A stretch of DNA of 34,374 bases from Leptolyngbyaceae cyanobacterium HOT.MB2.61 (GCA_023511615.1 JAIMBL010000025.1:1-34374), one strand, 5' to 3'; positions 25,980-34,348 are shown, numbered from the stretch's first letter. Program-made: numbers and translations. The notes: a model not told the origin generated them from the letters alone.

Positions 25980-27273
25980 CCATAGTCGTCGCAACCTGGC
26001 ACGCTGGTTTACGGGATCGATGGGAAGCATCCTGGTGGTGTTTGCTGCCACCTTGTTTTTTCTGGAAACACAAGAACAGATGCGAGCATTCGATCAGGAA
26101 TTATTGAACAAGAGCCGCACAATGGCAGCAGCGGTCAAATATCGTTTGCATGAGGGCCGGTGGCGGGTGGAACTGAGTGATGTGCCGGTGTTGGGCAGCA
26201 ATTCGATTCCCTATGACAATGAGGTGCAATATGTCCGCTGGTATGACCGTCAGGGACAACTAGTTCGGTTTGTGGGGGCCTTACCGCCCGAACAACTGGC
26301 GATCGCCCCTGGCTTTGTCACCCTATCCACACCCCAATTGCTCCGCCAGATTACTCTGCCGGTATTTCAGAATCAGGACGCGATCGGCTACCTGCAAGTA
26401 GCGGTTCCCCTGACTCCGGTGCGAACCAATCTCCGACAAATACGGTTATTTCTGTCGGTAGGAGTGCCTCTGTCGCTGGCTGTCATTGGTGTTGCAGGCT
26501 GGTTATTAGGTGGCTTTGCGATGCAACCGATTCAAGCTGCTTACGAACGGTTACAACGCTTTACTGCCGATGCCTCCCATGAATTAAGGTCACCCCTGGC
26601 TGCCCTCCTGAGCAACATTCAGATTGGTATTGTCAAACCGGCTGCCAATTTAGAAACCCAGGAACGACGACTGCAAAAACTGGTAGAGATTACCAAATCC
26701 ATGACGGTGCTGGTCAACAACCTGTTGCTGCTGGCACGTTATGAAGGATCGCTGCCAGCCAGCACCTTGAAAGTGGTTGACCTGGTGCCATTGCTCAAAG
26801 ATATGGCTGGAACATTTGAAACTGAAGCCACCCAGCATCACTTACGCTTTGGCTGTACCCTGCCCGACCATCCCCTGACTGTAATGGCAGATGCAGATTT
26901 GCTACAGCGGGCGATCGCCAATCTCCTCAACAACGCGCTGAAATATACACCGCCTGGAGGCACCATCGAACTGCGACTAACCGCAACGAATCAGCAAGCA
27001 CTCATTCAAGTAAAAGATACCGGGATTGGCATTCCAGAAGCTTTTTTGCAATTCATTTTTGAGCGATTTTACCGGGTTGATCAAGTGCGCACCCCCGATC
27101 ACCAGCGCCCTAAAAAATCCGGTGGGTTTGGCTTGGGCTTGGCGATCGCCCAGCAAATTATCCAGGCTCACGGCGGCAAAATTCACGTTGCCAGTACGGA
27201 AGGTAGCGGCTCCTGTTTCACCATCGAGCTACCCCTCATCAACCATCGCTTTCGTCTCCTGCGCTCCTCTTGA
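25960..27273 (+). CDS. Sensor histidine kinase, RppB-like (copy 2)
   Basis: A 437-residue membrane kinase starting at the ATG at 25960 (MFNPLFSHSRRNLARWFTGS), within the end of the regulator gene. Two membrane spans (about 15-37 and 160-184) enclose a periplasmic sensor with VPVLGSNSIPYDN and YVRWYDRQGQLVRF, close to copy 1. His207 lies in DASHELRSPL, followed by ANLLNNALKYT, VKDTGIGIP, FERFYR and GFGLGLAIAQQII. The periplasmic loop is shorter than in copy 1 because the segment after the WYDRQGQ strand is compressed, so the two sensors may differ in ligand affinity. Confidence 0.93.
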   Translation: MFNPLFSHSRRNLARWFTGSMGSILVVFAATLFFLETQEQMRAFDQELLNKSRTMAAAVKYRLHEGRWRVELSDVPVLGSNSIPYDNEVQYVRWYDRQGQLVRFVGALPPEQLAIAPGFVTLSTPQLLRQITLPVFQNQDAIGYLQVAVPLTPVRTNLRQIRLFLSVGVPLSLAVIGVAGWLLGGFAMQPIQAAYERLQRFTADASHELRSPLAALLSNIQIGIVKPAANLETQERRLQKLVEITKSMTVLVNNLLLLARYEGSLPASTLKVVDLVPLLKDMAGTFETEATQHHLRFGCTLPDHPLTVMADADLLQRAIANLLNNALKYTPPGGTIELRLTATNQQALIQVKDTGIGIPEAFLQFIFERFYRVDQVRTPDHQRPKKSGGFGLGLAIAQQIIQAHGGKIHVASTEGSGSCFTIELPLINHRFRLLRSS

Positions 27274-27332
27274 CATATTCGTGTCACTTTTAATTCAGAT
27301 ACTGATCTCGCAGCAAGAAAGGAGCAATTGCA

Positions 27333-27734
27333 ATGATGAAACAATCCATTCTGCTGGGGTTGTCACTGGCAACGGTTGTCCCCCTGATACAGCCATCTGA
27401 CCTGGCTCACGCCCAAATAAAAATCCGGGATTTGCAACAAATTGCACCGGGTATTTCAGTTTCTGGCAGAGTGACCAGTGTGGTCGGGAATAGTTTTGTG
27501 CTGGACGATGGCAGCGGGCAGCTCATTGTAGATGCGGGACCGCACTGGTGGCAACCCATTGATCTGACGGTGGGTGAGCAACTAACGGTCACAGGCAAGG
27601 TGGGGCGATCAGGCAAGCTAGATGCCTTTTCCATCACCCGCTCAAATGGCTCCGTGATTAATATCCGTCCGGCTGCTGGTTCACCCCCTTGGGCTGGTGG
27701 ACCGAATTGGAGAGGTCCTCGTCCAAGGCGATGA
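27333..27734 (+). CDS. Secreted OB-fold protein (YgiW/BOF-like)
   Basis: A 133-residue protein with a signal peptide (cleavage near AHAQ, residue 28). The mature part is a single OB-fold: ISVSGRVTSVVGNSFVLDDG, QLIVDAG, LTVGEQLTVTGKV, LDAFSITRSNG. It ends in a Gly/Pro/Arg-rich tail (RGPRPRR). The layout resembles the YgiW/YdeI family of periplasmic stress proteins, one of which sits beside qseBC in E. coli. Here it follows a two-component pair by 59 bp. GGAG precedes the start; a second ATG follows at once. It may bind a small ligand or modulate the kinase. Confidence 0.65.
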   Translation: MMKQSILLGLSLATVVPLIQPSDLAHAQIKIRDLQQIAPGISVSGRVTSVVGNSFVLDDGSGQLIVDAGPHWWQPIDLTVGEQLTVTGKVGRSGKLDAFSITRSNGSVINIRPAAGSPPWAGGPNWRGPRPRR

Positions 27735-27773
27735 TGCTGTTGTTCGTTACTCTATTAAATCAGGAATTGAATC

Positions 27774-28493
27774 ATGTCTATTCAACCAATCAAACACATA
27801 AAAGTATCGGCATTGTTGCTTGCTATTGCCTCGGTAGCCGCTCCAATGCTGATGTTTCACCAATCTTCTAAAGCCACTCCACTGGCTCCTCCCCTGCACT
27901 TGGCGCAAACTCCGCCCCGCCCACTTTCCCCTGGCGTAGCACCGTCGTTAGATGCTCACTATAGCCACAAAGCGACGCGAGACATCCAACGAGCGCGGGA
28001 GAAAGCTTTTTCCTTCCAATATCTCCTCAGTCAGGCCAGTTCTCAGCCTGCTGCTGAGTTCGCCAGCCTGGCACAACAAACCCTCGGTCAGGCAGAAAGC
28101 AGCTATGCCGCTGGTCGCTTTTTTACTGCCGAAAAGCAAGCAAAAGCTGCTAATGCACTCTATGAAGCTGCCAAAACACTTTGTGAAGGCAAATTAGGCT
28201 ATGTTGCGGGTCCACGTGGGCCAAAAGCACCGGGCAAACGCTGGTATGAAGCGCCTTACCAGGCACAAGAACGGATTGCTCGCACAGAAACTGCCATGAA
28301 CTATTACCAGGTGAATAACCCAACTGCAACGAATCTGTTGCAACGTGCCAGACAACTGGCAGGAGCGACCGCGCCAACAAATGTAGTACAAACTCCAGCC
28401 GCTTACAATTTGGCAACGCTGGCAAACTACCGGGCCTCCAAACACCTGGCAAATGCTGCCCTGCATTTGGTGGAAGCTCAAAGAGGTTTTTAA
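27774..28493 (+). CDS. Secreted helical protein of unknown function
   Basis: 239 residues, not recognised. A signal peptide (hydrophobic core about 10-28) leads to a Pro-rich stretch and then an all-helical domain rich in Ala, Gln and Tyr: SHKATRDIQRAREKAFSFQY, LAQQTLGQAESSYAAGRFFT, AKAANALYEAAKTL, ERIARTETAMNYYQ and a C-terminal ANAALHLVEAQRGF. The pattern suggests a helical bundle of periplasmic location with many aromatic residues. There is one Cys and there are several His, but no clear metal motif. Its stop overlaps the next ATG by one base, so it is translationally coupled to the ABC membrane-domain gene and may work with it. Confidence 0.7.
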   Translation: MSIQPIKHIKVSALLLAIASVAAPMLMFHQSSKATPLAPPLHLAQTPPRPLSPGVAPSLDAHYSHKATRDIQRAREKAFSFQYLLSQASSQPAAEFASLAQQTLGQAESSYAAGRFFTAEKQAKAANALYEAAKTLCEGKLGYVAGPRGPKAPGKRWYEAPYQAQERIARTETAMNYYQVNNPTATNLLQRARQLAGATAPTNVVQTPAAYNLATLANYRASKHLANAALHLVEAQRGF

Positions 28494-29461
28494 TGGCAAG
28501 CCACTCGAATCACCCTAACCCTATGCAGAACTTCCGAAAATCAATCCTGTGGGACATGTTTCAGGTGCTGTTGACCTATCCTGGCTGGTTTGCGGCTTCT
28601 GTTCTTTCAACAGTTGTGGTGGTAAGTTTGGAACCCAGTCTTGCCTGGTTAAGCAAAACAGTCATCGATGACCTGAAAAAGGGAAAGGGCGATTTAGACA
28701 CTTCCCTGCTGCACTATGGCATGGTTTTTGGCGGGTTGCTGCTGGGGTTAGGCATCCTCAAATTTGGCGACAAGCTAATCGACAAAATCTATGAGCTAAA
28801 GTTGGTGATTTGCCTACAACGCCTGTATTTGCAACGACGGCCTGAAGATCGAGGGGTTGAAGATATTTCCCGCGTTATTTTTGACTGTGAAAAGTCGAAA
28901 GCTGGGTTGGATATTATCCATAAAGATGCCGGAAGGATTATTTTTCAGACGATCGCCGTCGTTGTCTGGCAGTTTTCTCTGGCACCCCAATGGTTGCCCG
29001 CTCTATTAATTGCGGTTGTCCCCCCCATTTTTGTGGGATTTATGTTTGGACCACTTATTCAACGCGCCAGCCTCAACCGACTAAGAGCCCAGCAGGCGAT
29101 CGCCTCCTCCACAGGTACCCATCAGCGAGCCAATCTGTTTAGTAGTCAGGAGATATTTTTCCGCCAAACCCTGCGCTTGGAAATCTTTAAATCTAGCACT
29201 GAAATTCTCATGGGTTTAGTCACCTGGTTTGGGCTTTTGATGCTGGTTTTAGTTAGTTCTGTCTTTCATCTGGGTTTGCTGCCAAAACAAATTGAAGCCG
29301 GAGATTTAGCATTGTTTGCTGTCAATCTCAATCTCCTCTCCAAACCATTGGGCGAAATTGTCAAAGTTTACAACAAAGGACGCGAAGCTTACCCGGCGCT
29401 GCTGCGAGTGTTGCGCCCAGAAACCCAGAGCTCTGACTTTTTGAAAAAGTCGGAAATCTAA
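28493..29461 (+). CDS. ABC-exporter transmembrane domain without an ATPase
   Basis: A 322-residue membrane protein with about five to six hydrophobic segments (for example WFAASVLSTVVVVSLEPSLA, YGMVFGGLLLGLGILKFG, WLPALLIAVVPPIFVGFMFG, LVTWFGLLMLVLVSSVF). The organisation, including the GDLALFAVNLNLLSKPLGEIVK segment before the end, follows the membrane half of type-I ABC exporters. The nucleotide-binding domain (Walker A, LSGGQ) is absent; the protein ends at about the point where it would begin. It could be a degenerate exporter, a stand-alone partner, or half of a pair with the full exporter at 30826. ATG overlaps the TAA of the preceding gene by one base. Confidence 0.7.
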   Translation: MASHSNHPNPMQNFRKSILWDMFQVLLTYPGWFAASVLSTVVVVSLEPSLAWLSKTVIDDLKKGKGDLDTSLLHYGMVFGGLLLGLGILKFGDKLIDKIYELKLVICLQRLYLQRRPEDRGVEDISRVIFDCEKSKAGLDIIHKDAGRIIFQTIAVVVWQFSLAPQWLPALLIAVVPPIFVGFMFGPLIQRASLNRLRAQQAIASSTGTHQRANLFSSQEIFFRQTLRLEIFKSSTEILMGLVTWFGLLMLVLVSSVFHLGLLPKQIEAGDLALFAVNLNLLSKPLGEIVKVYNKGREAYPALLRVLRPETQSSDFLKKSEI

Positions 29462-29504
29462 GCACACCTGTTAATCACACCAACTCATAAATACAGGAGA
29501 TCCA

Positions 29505-29825
29505 ATGAACCGAAGATTCTTCTTAGAACAAGCAGCCCAGGCGATCGCGCTCTTGATGACATCTACAGCGCTGCCTGCTCAACCGACCTCAACGGAACTA
29601 TTCCCTGGCAGTTCTACATCTACCAGTAACCCAGGTACATCCAAATCTGAAACTAGTTCCGCGTCTAAAGTCAGTGAGTTACCAGAAGATAAAAATGCGC
29701 TAAAAACTCACAAAAGTCATAGAAAAAACCAAAAGAAAAAACAGGAAGAGATGAAATTGAAACACAAGCAAGGCAAGGCTAAAGTTGCTAAACATAGACA
29801 AAAAACTGATTCAGTAGATATCTAA
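29505..29825 (+). CDS. Secreted Lys/His-rich small protein
   Basis: 106 residues, function unknown. The N terminus MNRRFFLEQAAQAIALLM has a twin-arginine-like RRFFL motif and a signal-type core, with a possible cleavage near PAQ (residue 26). A Ser/Thr-rich spacer follows, then a tail of about 40 residues with 14 Lys, 4 His and 2 Arg in mixed runs (NQKKKQEEMKLKHKQ). The basic tail could bind an anionic surface or polymer, or coordinate a metal through His. AGGAG precedes the ATG. The gene lies between the ATPase-less ABC protein and the FTR1 permease, which hints at a role in iron handling. Confidence 0.6.
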   Translation: MNRRFFLEQAAQAIALLMTSTALPAQPTSTELFPGSSTSTSNPGTSKSETSSASKVSELPEDKNALKTHKSHRKNQKKKQEEMKLKHKQGKAKVAKHRQKTDSVDI

Positions 29826-29856
29826 AAACATTACTTGTAATCTAGGGACTGAACTG

Positions 29857-30786
29857 ATGGATTGGAGTCCAGCAATTCCAACTTTTTTAATTACCCTGCG
29901 TGAAGGGGTTGAGGCAGCACTTGTTGTTGGCATTGTGCTGGCGTGTTTGCGTCAGGCACGGCGCCCTCAGTTAATTCCCGCTGTCTATTTCGGCATCGCC
30001 ACTGGGTTGGTTGCCAGTATCGGGGTGGGAGGGTTGCTCCTGCAAGGATTGCATCAGGTAGAAAATGTCAAATCTCCTGATATGGTCGTGATGCGACAGC
30101 TTTTGGAAACAGGCCTGGGAGTATTGGCGATTGCCATGTTGAGTTGGATACTGATCTGGATGACGCGGCAAGCGCGATCGCTCAAGGCAGAGATTGAAGG
30201 CTCGGTGCAAGTAGCGGTTACGGGTAATGGGGTTGCTGCCTGGGGCATTTTTAGCTTGATCGCGACTGCCGTGTTGCGCGAAGGATTTGAAACGGTGTTG
30301 TTTCTAGCGGTGCAGTTTCAGACGAACTGGACTCCTATAGTGGGAGCGATCGCAGGCATTATGGCAGCCGCGATCATCGGTGTCTTGTTATTCAAGTGGG
30401 GCATCAAAATTAACCTCAAACAGTTCTTCCAGATAATGGGCACGCTGCTGTTATTGATTGTGTCTGGGTTAGTGGTTTCGGCTCTACGACATCTAGATGC
30501 AGCGGCGATCGCCTTTATTCAATTGCATCCCCAGGCTGCCCCATTGTGCTGGTCAGCCGCTCCCACCTGTCTGCTCGGTTCCCTAGTGTGGGATGCCCAT
30601 GCCGTCCTACCCGATCAAGAATTTCCTGGCATTATTCTCAAAACCTTGTTTGGGTATCGGGAGAGGCTTTATCTGGTACAAGCGATCGGGTATTTCCTAT
30701 TTCTTGGTCTAGTCGGCAGGCTTTATTTCCGCAGTTTTAATCCTCCGAAAGCAACTTCGCCAACGCCCGATCTCGCCTTGAAATAA
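29857..30786 (+). CDS. FTR1-family high-affinity iron permease
   Basis: A 309-residue inner-membrane permease with about seven spans. The two iron-coordinating motifs of the FTR1/EfeU family are both present: REGVE at 15-19 in the first helix and REGFE at 141-145 in the fourth. It imports ferric or oxidised iron, usually with a ferroxidase partner (Fet3 in yeast, EfeO/EfeB in bacteria). No EfeO or EfeB is present nearby, so a different partner is needed. Candidates are the PepSY-TM protein and the secreted proteins in this run. 31 bp separate it from the Lys/His-rich gene. Confidence 0.92.
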   Translation: MDWSPAIPTFLITLREGVEAALVVGIVLACLRQARRPQLIPAVYFGIATGLVASIGVGGLLLQGLHQVENVKSPDMVVMRQLLETGLGVLAIAMLSWILIWMTRQARSLKAEIEGSVQVAVTGNGVAAWGIFSLIATAVLREGFETVLFLAVQFQTNWTPIVGAIAGIMAAAIIGVLLFKWGIKINLKQFFQIMGTLLLLIVSGLVVSALRHLDAAAIAFIQLHPQAAPLCWSAAPTCLLGSLVWDAHAVLPDQEFPGIILKTLFGYRERLYLVQAIGYFLFLGLVGRLYFRSFNPPKATSPTPDLALK

Positions 30787-30790
30787 AGAT

Positions 30791-30811
30791 TCCAAAATCC
30801 AAAATCTAAAA
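30791..30811. repeat. Heptamer repeat TCCAAAA before the ABC exporter
   Basis: TCCAAAA-TCCAAAA-TCTAAAA, the reverse complement of the TTTTGGA family seen at 25213-25240. A short cyanobacterial heptamer tract 15 bp before the exporter start. Confidence 0.6.
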
Positions 30812-30825
30812 TGGCATGACGCTTT

Positions 30826-32703
30826 ATGCACGCTGAGATGATCCGCAAGATTGCCAAAAGCGATCCTACCCAACTCGAAACAGAAACGCCGATCTTACAA
30901 CTCTACGGACGCTTGTTAGCCTACGTCTGGCAGTATAAATGGGCAATGGCAGGCGGCATCGCCAGTATTTTTGCCCTGTCATTTCTACAAATTCTGATTC
31001 CCCAAATCACACGTTTCGTCATTGATGTAATCATTCCGGCGCGGCGATTTGATTGGCTGCCCTGGGTGGGAATTTGCATTATTGGGATTGCAGTGTTGTT
31101 GGGATTACTCAACTTTGTGCGAAATTACTTGATGGCAGTTGTGGGACAGCGCACAGTATTTACCCTGCGACGCGATTTGTATGAGCATTTGCAAGCGCTG
31201 TCATTGAGCTACTTTGAAAATCAGCGCACCGGTGCTTTAATAGGTCGCCTGACGCAAGATGTGGATTCATTACAGGGACTCATTACCTCGGAGCTAGCCG
31301 AACTGGGTGCAGAAATTGTGACGTTCTTCGTCATCGTTACCTACCTGTTCTACGCTGATTGGAAATTGACACTACTGATTCTCGCGACGCTGCCCGTGAT
31401 GGTGCTGTTGACTCATTTATTTGGAACTCGAATGCGCCCTGCCTATCGGGAGGTGCGGGAACAGGGAGCCGAGTTAAACAATCACCTGCAAGATACGATC
31501 GCTAATATCAAAATTATCAAAGCCTGTGCGAATGAAGCATTTGAGAGCGGGCGGTTTGCGGAACGCAATCAGCAAAATATGACAGTGAATATTCGGGTCA
31601 TTCAACTCTGGTCAGCGTTTTCGCCCGTGATTGATTTTATGAATCATCTGGGGCACGTGATTGTGCTGGTGTATGGTTCCTGGGAAGTGATGCAGGATGC
31701 TTTAACGGTGGGTGAACTAGCGGCATTCCTCGCCTACTTAAATCAAGTCAATCAACCCGCCAAAAAATTTAGCCGCATCATCCATACCATTCAAAAAGCC
31801 GGAGCCGCCTGTGAGCGCATCTTTGAAACGTTGGACGAGCAACCCGATGTGCAAGAAAAGCCAGATGCGATCGCTCTGCCTCCCATCCAGGGACATCTAC
31901 AATTCGACGCAGTTGATTTTGCCTATCAAGCCGATCGCCCCGTGTTACAGCAATTTTCGCTGGATATTCAACCGGGAATGACGGTTGCCTTAGTGGGTCC
32001 ATCAGGGGCTGGCAAAAGCACGATCGCCAATTTAGCCGTTCGCTTTTATGATCCCCAAGCAGGCTGTATTCGACTGGATGGTCAGGATTTACGCGATGTC
32101 ACGTTTCAATCGCTCCGCAGCCAGATTGGGGTTGTCTCCCAAGAAACCTTGCTACTGTACGGTACAGTGCGCGACAACATTACCTACGGCAAACCCGATG
32201 CCGATGAGTCTGCCCTAATTGCCGCTGCCCAAGCTGCCTATGCCCATAATTTCATTCTGGAGTTGCCCCAGGGATACGACACGGTCATTGGTGAACGCGG
32301 CGTTAAACTATCTGGCGGACAGCGCCAACGACTGGCGATCGCTCGTGCCCTGATCAAAGATCCCAAACTACTGTTGCTGGATGAAGCGACCTCCTCGCTA
32401 GACACAGAATCAGAACATTTGATTCAACAAGCACTCGCGGATCTGATGCGCGATCGCACCTGCCTCGTTATTGCCCATCGCCTGTCCACGATTCAAACCG
32501 CTGATTTGATTGTCGTGATTAACAATGGCACCATCCTTGAAAGGGGAACTCACACCGATCTCCTGGCACGCGGACAGTTTTACGCTCACCTTTATCAGTT
32601 ACAGTTTCCTAAAAATCTACCCACTGACTTTGATCCGGCTGTGGTGTTGCTCTCAAAAGTCGGTTCAGCTATACCTTCTCAGACAACCCTCACTAATAAT
32701 TGA
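30826..32703 (+). CDS. Type-I ABC exporter (fused permease and ATPase)
   Basis: A 625-residue half-transporter acting as a dimer. The membrane domain (about 30-330) has six spans and the FENQRTGALIGRLTQDVDS coupling region. The ATPase domain (about 365-605) has Walker A GPSGAGKST near 391, the signature LSGGQRQR near 495, Walker B LLLLDEATS near 515, and the H-loop AHR. It resembles lipid, peptide and siderophore exporters of the MsbA type. Beside a TonB receptor and an iron permease, export of a chelator is a reasonable guess. The Ser/Thr/Asn-rich end (IPSQTTLTNN) is non-conserved. A second in-frame ATG is at residue 5. Confidence 0.92.
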   Translation: MHAEMIRKIAKSDPTQLETETPILQLYGRLLAYVWQYKWAMAGGIASIFALSFLQILIPQITRFVIDVIIPARRFDWLPWVGICIIGIAVLLGLLNFVRNYLMAVVGQRTVFTLRRDLYEHLQALSLSYFENQRTGALIGRLTQDVDSLQGLITSELAELGAEIVTFFVIVTYLFYADWKLTLLILATLPVMVLLTHLFGTRMRPAYREVREQGAELNNHLQDTIANIKIIKACANEAFESGRFAERNQQNMTVNIRVIQLWSAFSPVIDFMNHLGHVIVLVYGSWEVMQDALTVGELAAFLAYLNQVNQPAKKFSRIIHTIQKAGAACERIFETLDEQPDVQEKPDAIALPPIQGHLQFDAVDFAYQADRPVLQQFSLDIQPGMTVALVGPSGAGKSTIANLAVRFYDPQAGCIRLDGQDLRDVTFQSLRSQIGVVSQETLLLYGTVRDNITYGKPDADESALIAAAQAAYAHNFILELPQGYDTVIGERGVKLSGGQRQRLAIARALIKDPKLLLLDEATSSLDTESEHLIQQALADLMRDRTCLVIAHRLSTIQTADLIVVINNGTILERGTHTDLLARGQFYAHLYQLQFPKNLPTDFDPAVVLLSKVGSAIPSQTTLTNN

Positions 32704-32715
32704 GGCGATTAATCA

Positions 32716-33930
32716 ATGCGCTACAAAGAAATTCGCCAGTTTAACTTTCCCCTGCATCGCTACCTGGGTCTAGCTATAGGAATTATTTTGGCGATCGTTG
32801 GTTTAACTGGAAGTGCATTAGTCTTTCAATCTGAACTGGATCATGCTGCTGTTACATTGCAGTACGGTCGAATTGTGCCTGAAGCATATCGACTTTCACC
32901 AGAAGTAGTACTGAATAAAGTCAAAACTAAAACTATTGATGCAAATAAAGAAGCAATAGTAATTGCTTCAATTGATTTAGCAACTGCTTCAGATCTTCCT
33001 GATAAAGTTAAGATCAGGCTAAGCAATAATGAATCTATTGAGATATTTGTCAATCCTTATACAGGGAATATTTTAGGCGATCGCCCAGATCATAATCTCT
33101 TCAAATGGATTTATCAGCTTCACGATCATCTCCTGATTGGCAAGATTGGCAACCTTGAAATTGGCAAAATCATCGTTGGGATTATCGCCTTCCTATTTCT
33201 TGTGATCAATTTGACGGGAGTCATCTTGTGGGATGGTTGGCGTAAACTCCCACAGGGTTTCACCATTCAGTGGCAAGCGAAGTCCCTGCGCCTCAATTAT
33301 GACATTCATAAAGTGGTCGGTATTTTGGCTGTTATCTTTCTAACATTCACAGCCTTTACTGGGTTTCTCTGGAACTTCAAATTGGATAAACCCCTTGCCC
33401 GTCTCATCACTCGATCCTCAACTCGATTGCGACCCACTACACTAGAGTCAAAGCCTACTAAAGATTGTTCTATTCTCAGCCTGACAGCGATCTTACAAAT
33501 AGCCGATGCGGCTTTACCGAATGCCGTGACAACCAAAATAAAACTTCCGGAAACGCCAAATGAAGTCTTTAAAGTGCATAAAAAATTTCCGCAAGAACAT
33601 GGACAAATGGGGCATAGCCGAGTGGCGATCGATCCATATAGTGGAGAGATTCTTGAACTCAAAAATGGACTAAATTTACCCCTCTATCAACAAGTCCTGG
33701 ATAGTTTTGAGGAAATTCACTATGGCACTTTTGCAGGGTTACCCACTCGAATTCTGTATGTGTTGGTTGGCGTAACTCCGCTGATTTTACTGATCACAGG
33801 CTTAGTCATGTACATTCACCGGCATCCTAAAGTAAAAAAAATTGATAAAAGCCCAAACTTGTCGTCCTTAGCTCAGACTGCTAAAAAGCTAACAATCTTG
33901 AAGTTCAAGCCAAGCATAGATGAGTTCTAA
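32716..33930 (+). CDS. PepSY-TM family membrane protein
   Basis: A 404-residue membrane protein. It begins RQFNFPLHRYLGLAIGIILA, the typical PepSY-associated helix with a conserved His, followed by FQSELDHA. Further spans are near 148-172 (IIVGIIAFLFLVINLTGVIL), 198-220 (HKVVGILAVIFLTFTAFTGF) and 350-372 (VLVGVTPLILLITGLVMYIH). Conserved His residues lie in HDHLLIGKIG, DIHKVVGI and MYIHRHP, which in this family probably bind heme. Related proteins (for example PiuB and FoxB types) act in ferric-siderophore reduction or utilisation. It starts 12 bp after the exporter stop, so it is co-transcribed. It is the last gene of the run. Confidence 0.88.
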   Translation: MRYKEIRQFNFPLHRYLGLAIGIILAIVGLTGSALVFQSELDHAAVTLQYGRIVPEAYRLSPEVVLNKVKTKTIDANKEAIVIASIDLATASDLPDKVKIRLSNNESIEIFVNPYTGNILGDRPDHNLFKWIYQLHDHLLIGKIGNLEIGKIIVGIIAFLFLVINLTGVILWDGWRKLPQGFTIQWQAKSLRLNYDIHKVVGILAVIFLTFTAFTGFLWNFKLDKPLARLITRSSTRLRPTTLESKPTKDCSILSLTAILQIADAALPNAVTTKIKLPETPNEVFKVHKKFPQEHGQMGHSRVAIDPYSGEILELKNGLNLPLYQQVLDSFEEIHYGTFAGLPTRILYVLVGVTPLILLITGLVMYIHRHPKVKKIDKSPNLSSLAQTAKKLTILKFKPSIDEF

Positions 33931-33961
33931 TGTGTTTCAGGATGTATATCTGGGGAGCGTG

Positions 33962-34348
33962 TCACTTTTTTGAGACAGAAATCGGGTCAAGTTGCCTATT
34001 GAGGTAAGCACAGCGATGCGCCAAACCTTGTGGGACATGATCTTCTCGCCATTGAGCACCGGAAATCTGAGTACGACGGTCAATCTGTTTGACCCATGAC
34101 TCCACACTGCCAGAACCAATCGGAATTCCTTCGGCTTGATAATCGGCTTGATAATCGGCATAGTGGGGAATGCGGTTTCGATGGGTGCGTAAATAGTCAC
34201 AGAATTTGTGAGCCTGGGATTTTTTCAAGGGTTCCAATAGGGTCAGGGTTTCGTCCACCTTAGGATCTGTAAAGGAATAACTTTTACAACTCCTTTTGTG
34301 GCGAAATTGTGTAATTCCATTCTCCATGAAACCCATGATGGGTAACAC
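33962..34348 (-). pseudogene. Transposase C-terminal fragment, ISKra4-like
   Basis: About 128 residues of a transposase tail. The segment GSGSVESWVKQIDRRTQISG followed by AQW, VPQ and HRCAYLN is the conserved C-terminal part of cyanobacterial ISKra4-family transposases. The catalytic N-terminal part is missing. The frame opens only with GTG at 34348, and an in-frame TAG (near 34358) precedes it, so the upstream part is interrupted. A 12-bp tandem duplication repeats ADYQ within the sequence. The gene is almost certainly non-functional. Confidence 0.8.
34137..34164. repeat. 12-bp tandem duplication inside the transposase remnant
   Basis: GGCTTGATAATC occurs twice in succession and a third partial copy follows. 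In the minus-strand frame it doubles ADYQ. It is in frame, and is consistent with replication slippage in decaying sequence. Confidence 0.75.

Noticed and set aside
33937-34200. Minus-strand ORF of 87 codons overlapping the transposase remnant
   Set aside because: It lies in another frame of the transposase tail; only the 33962-34348 frame has transposase motifs.
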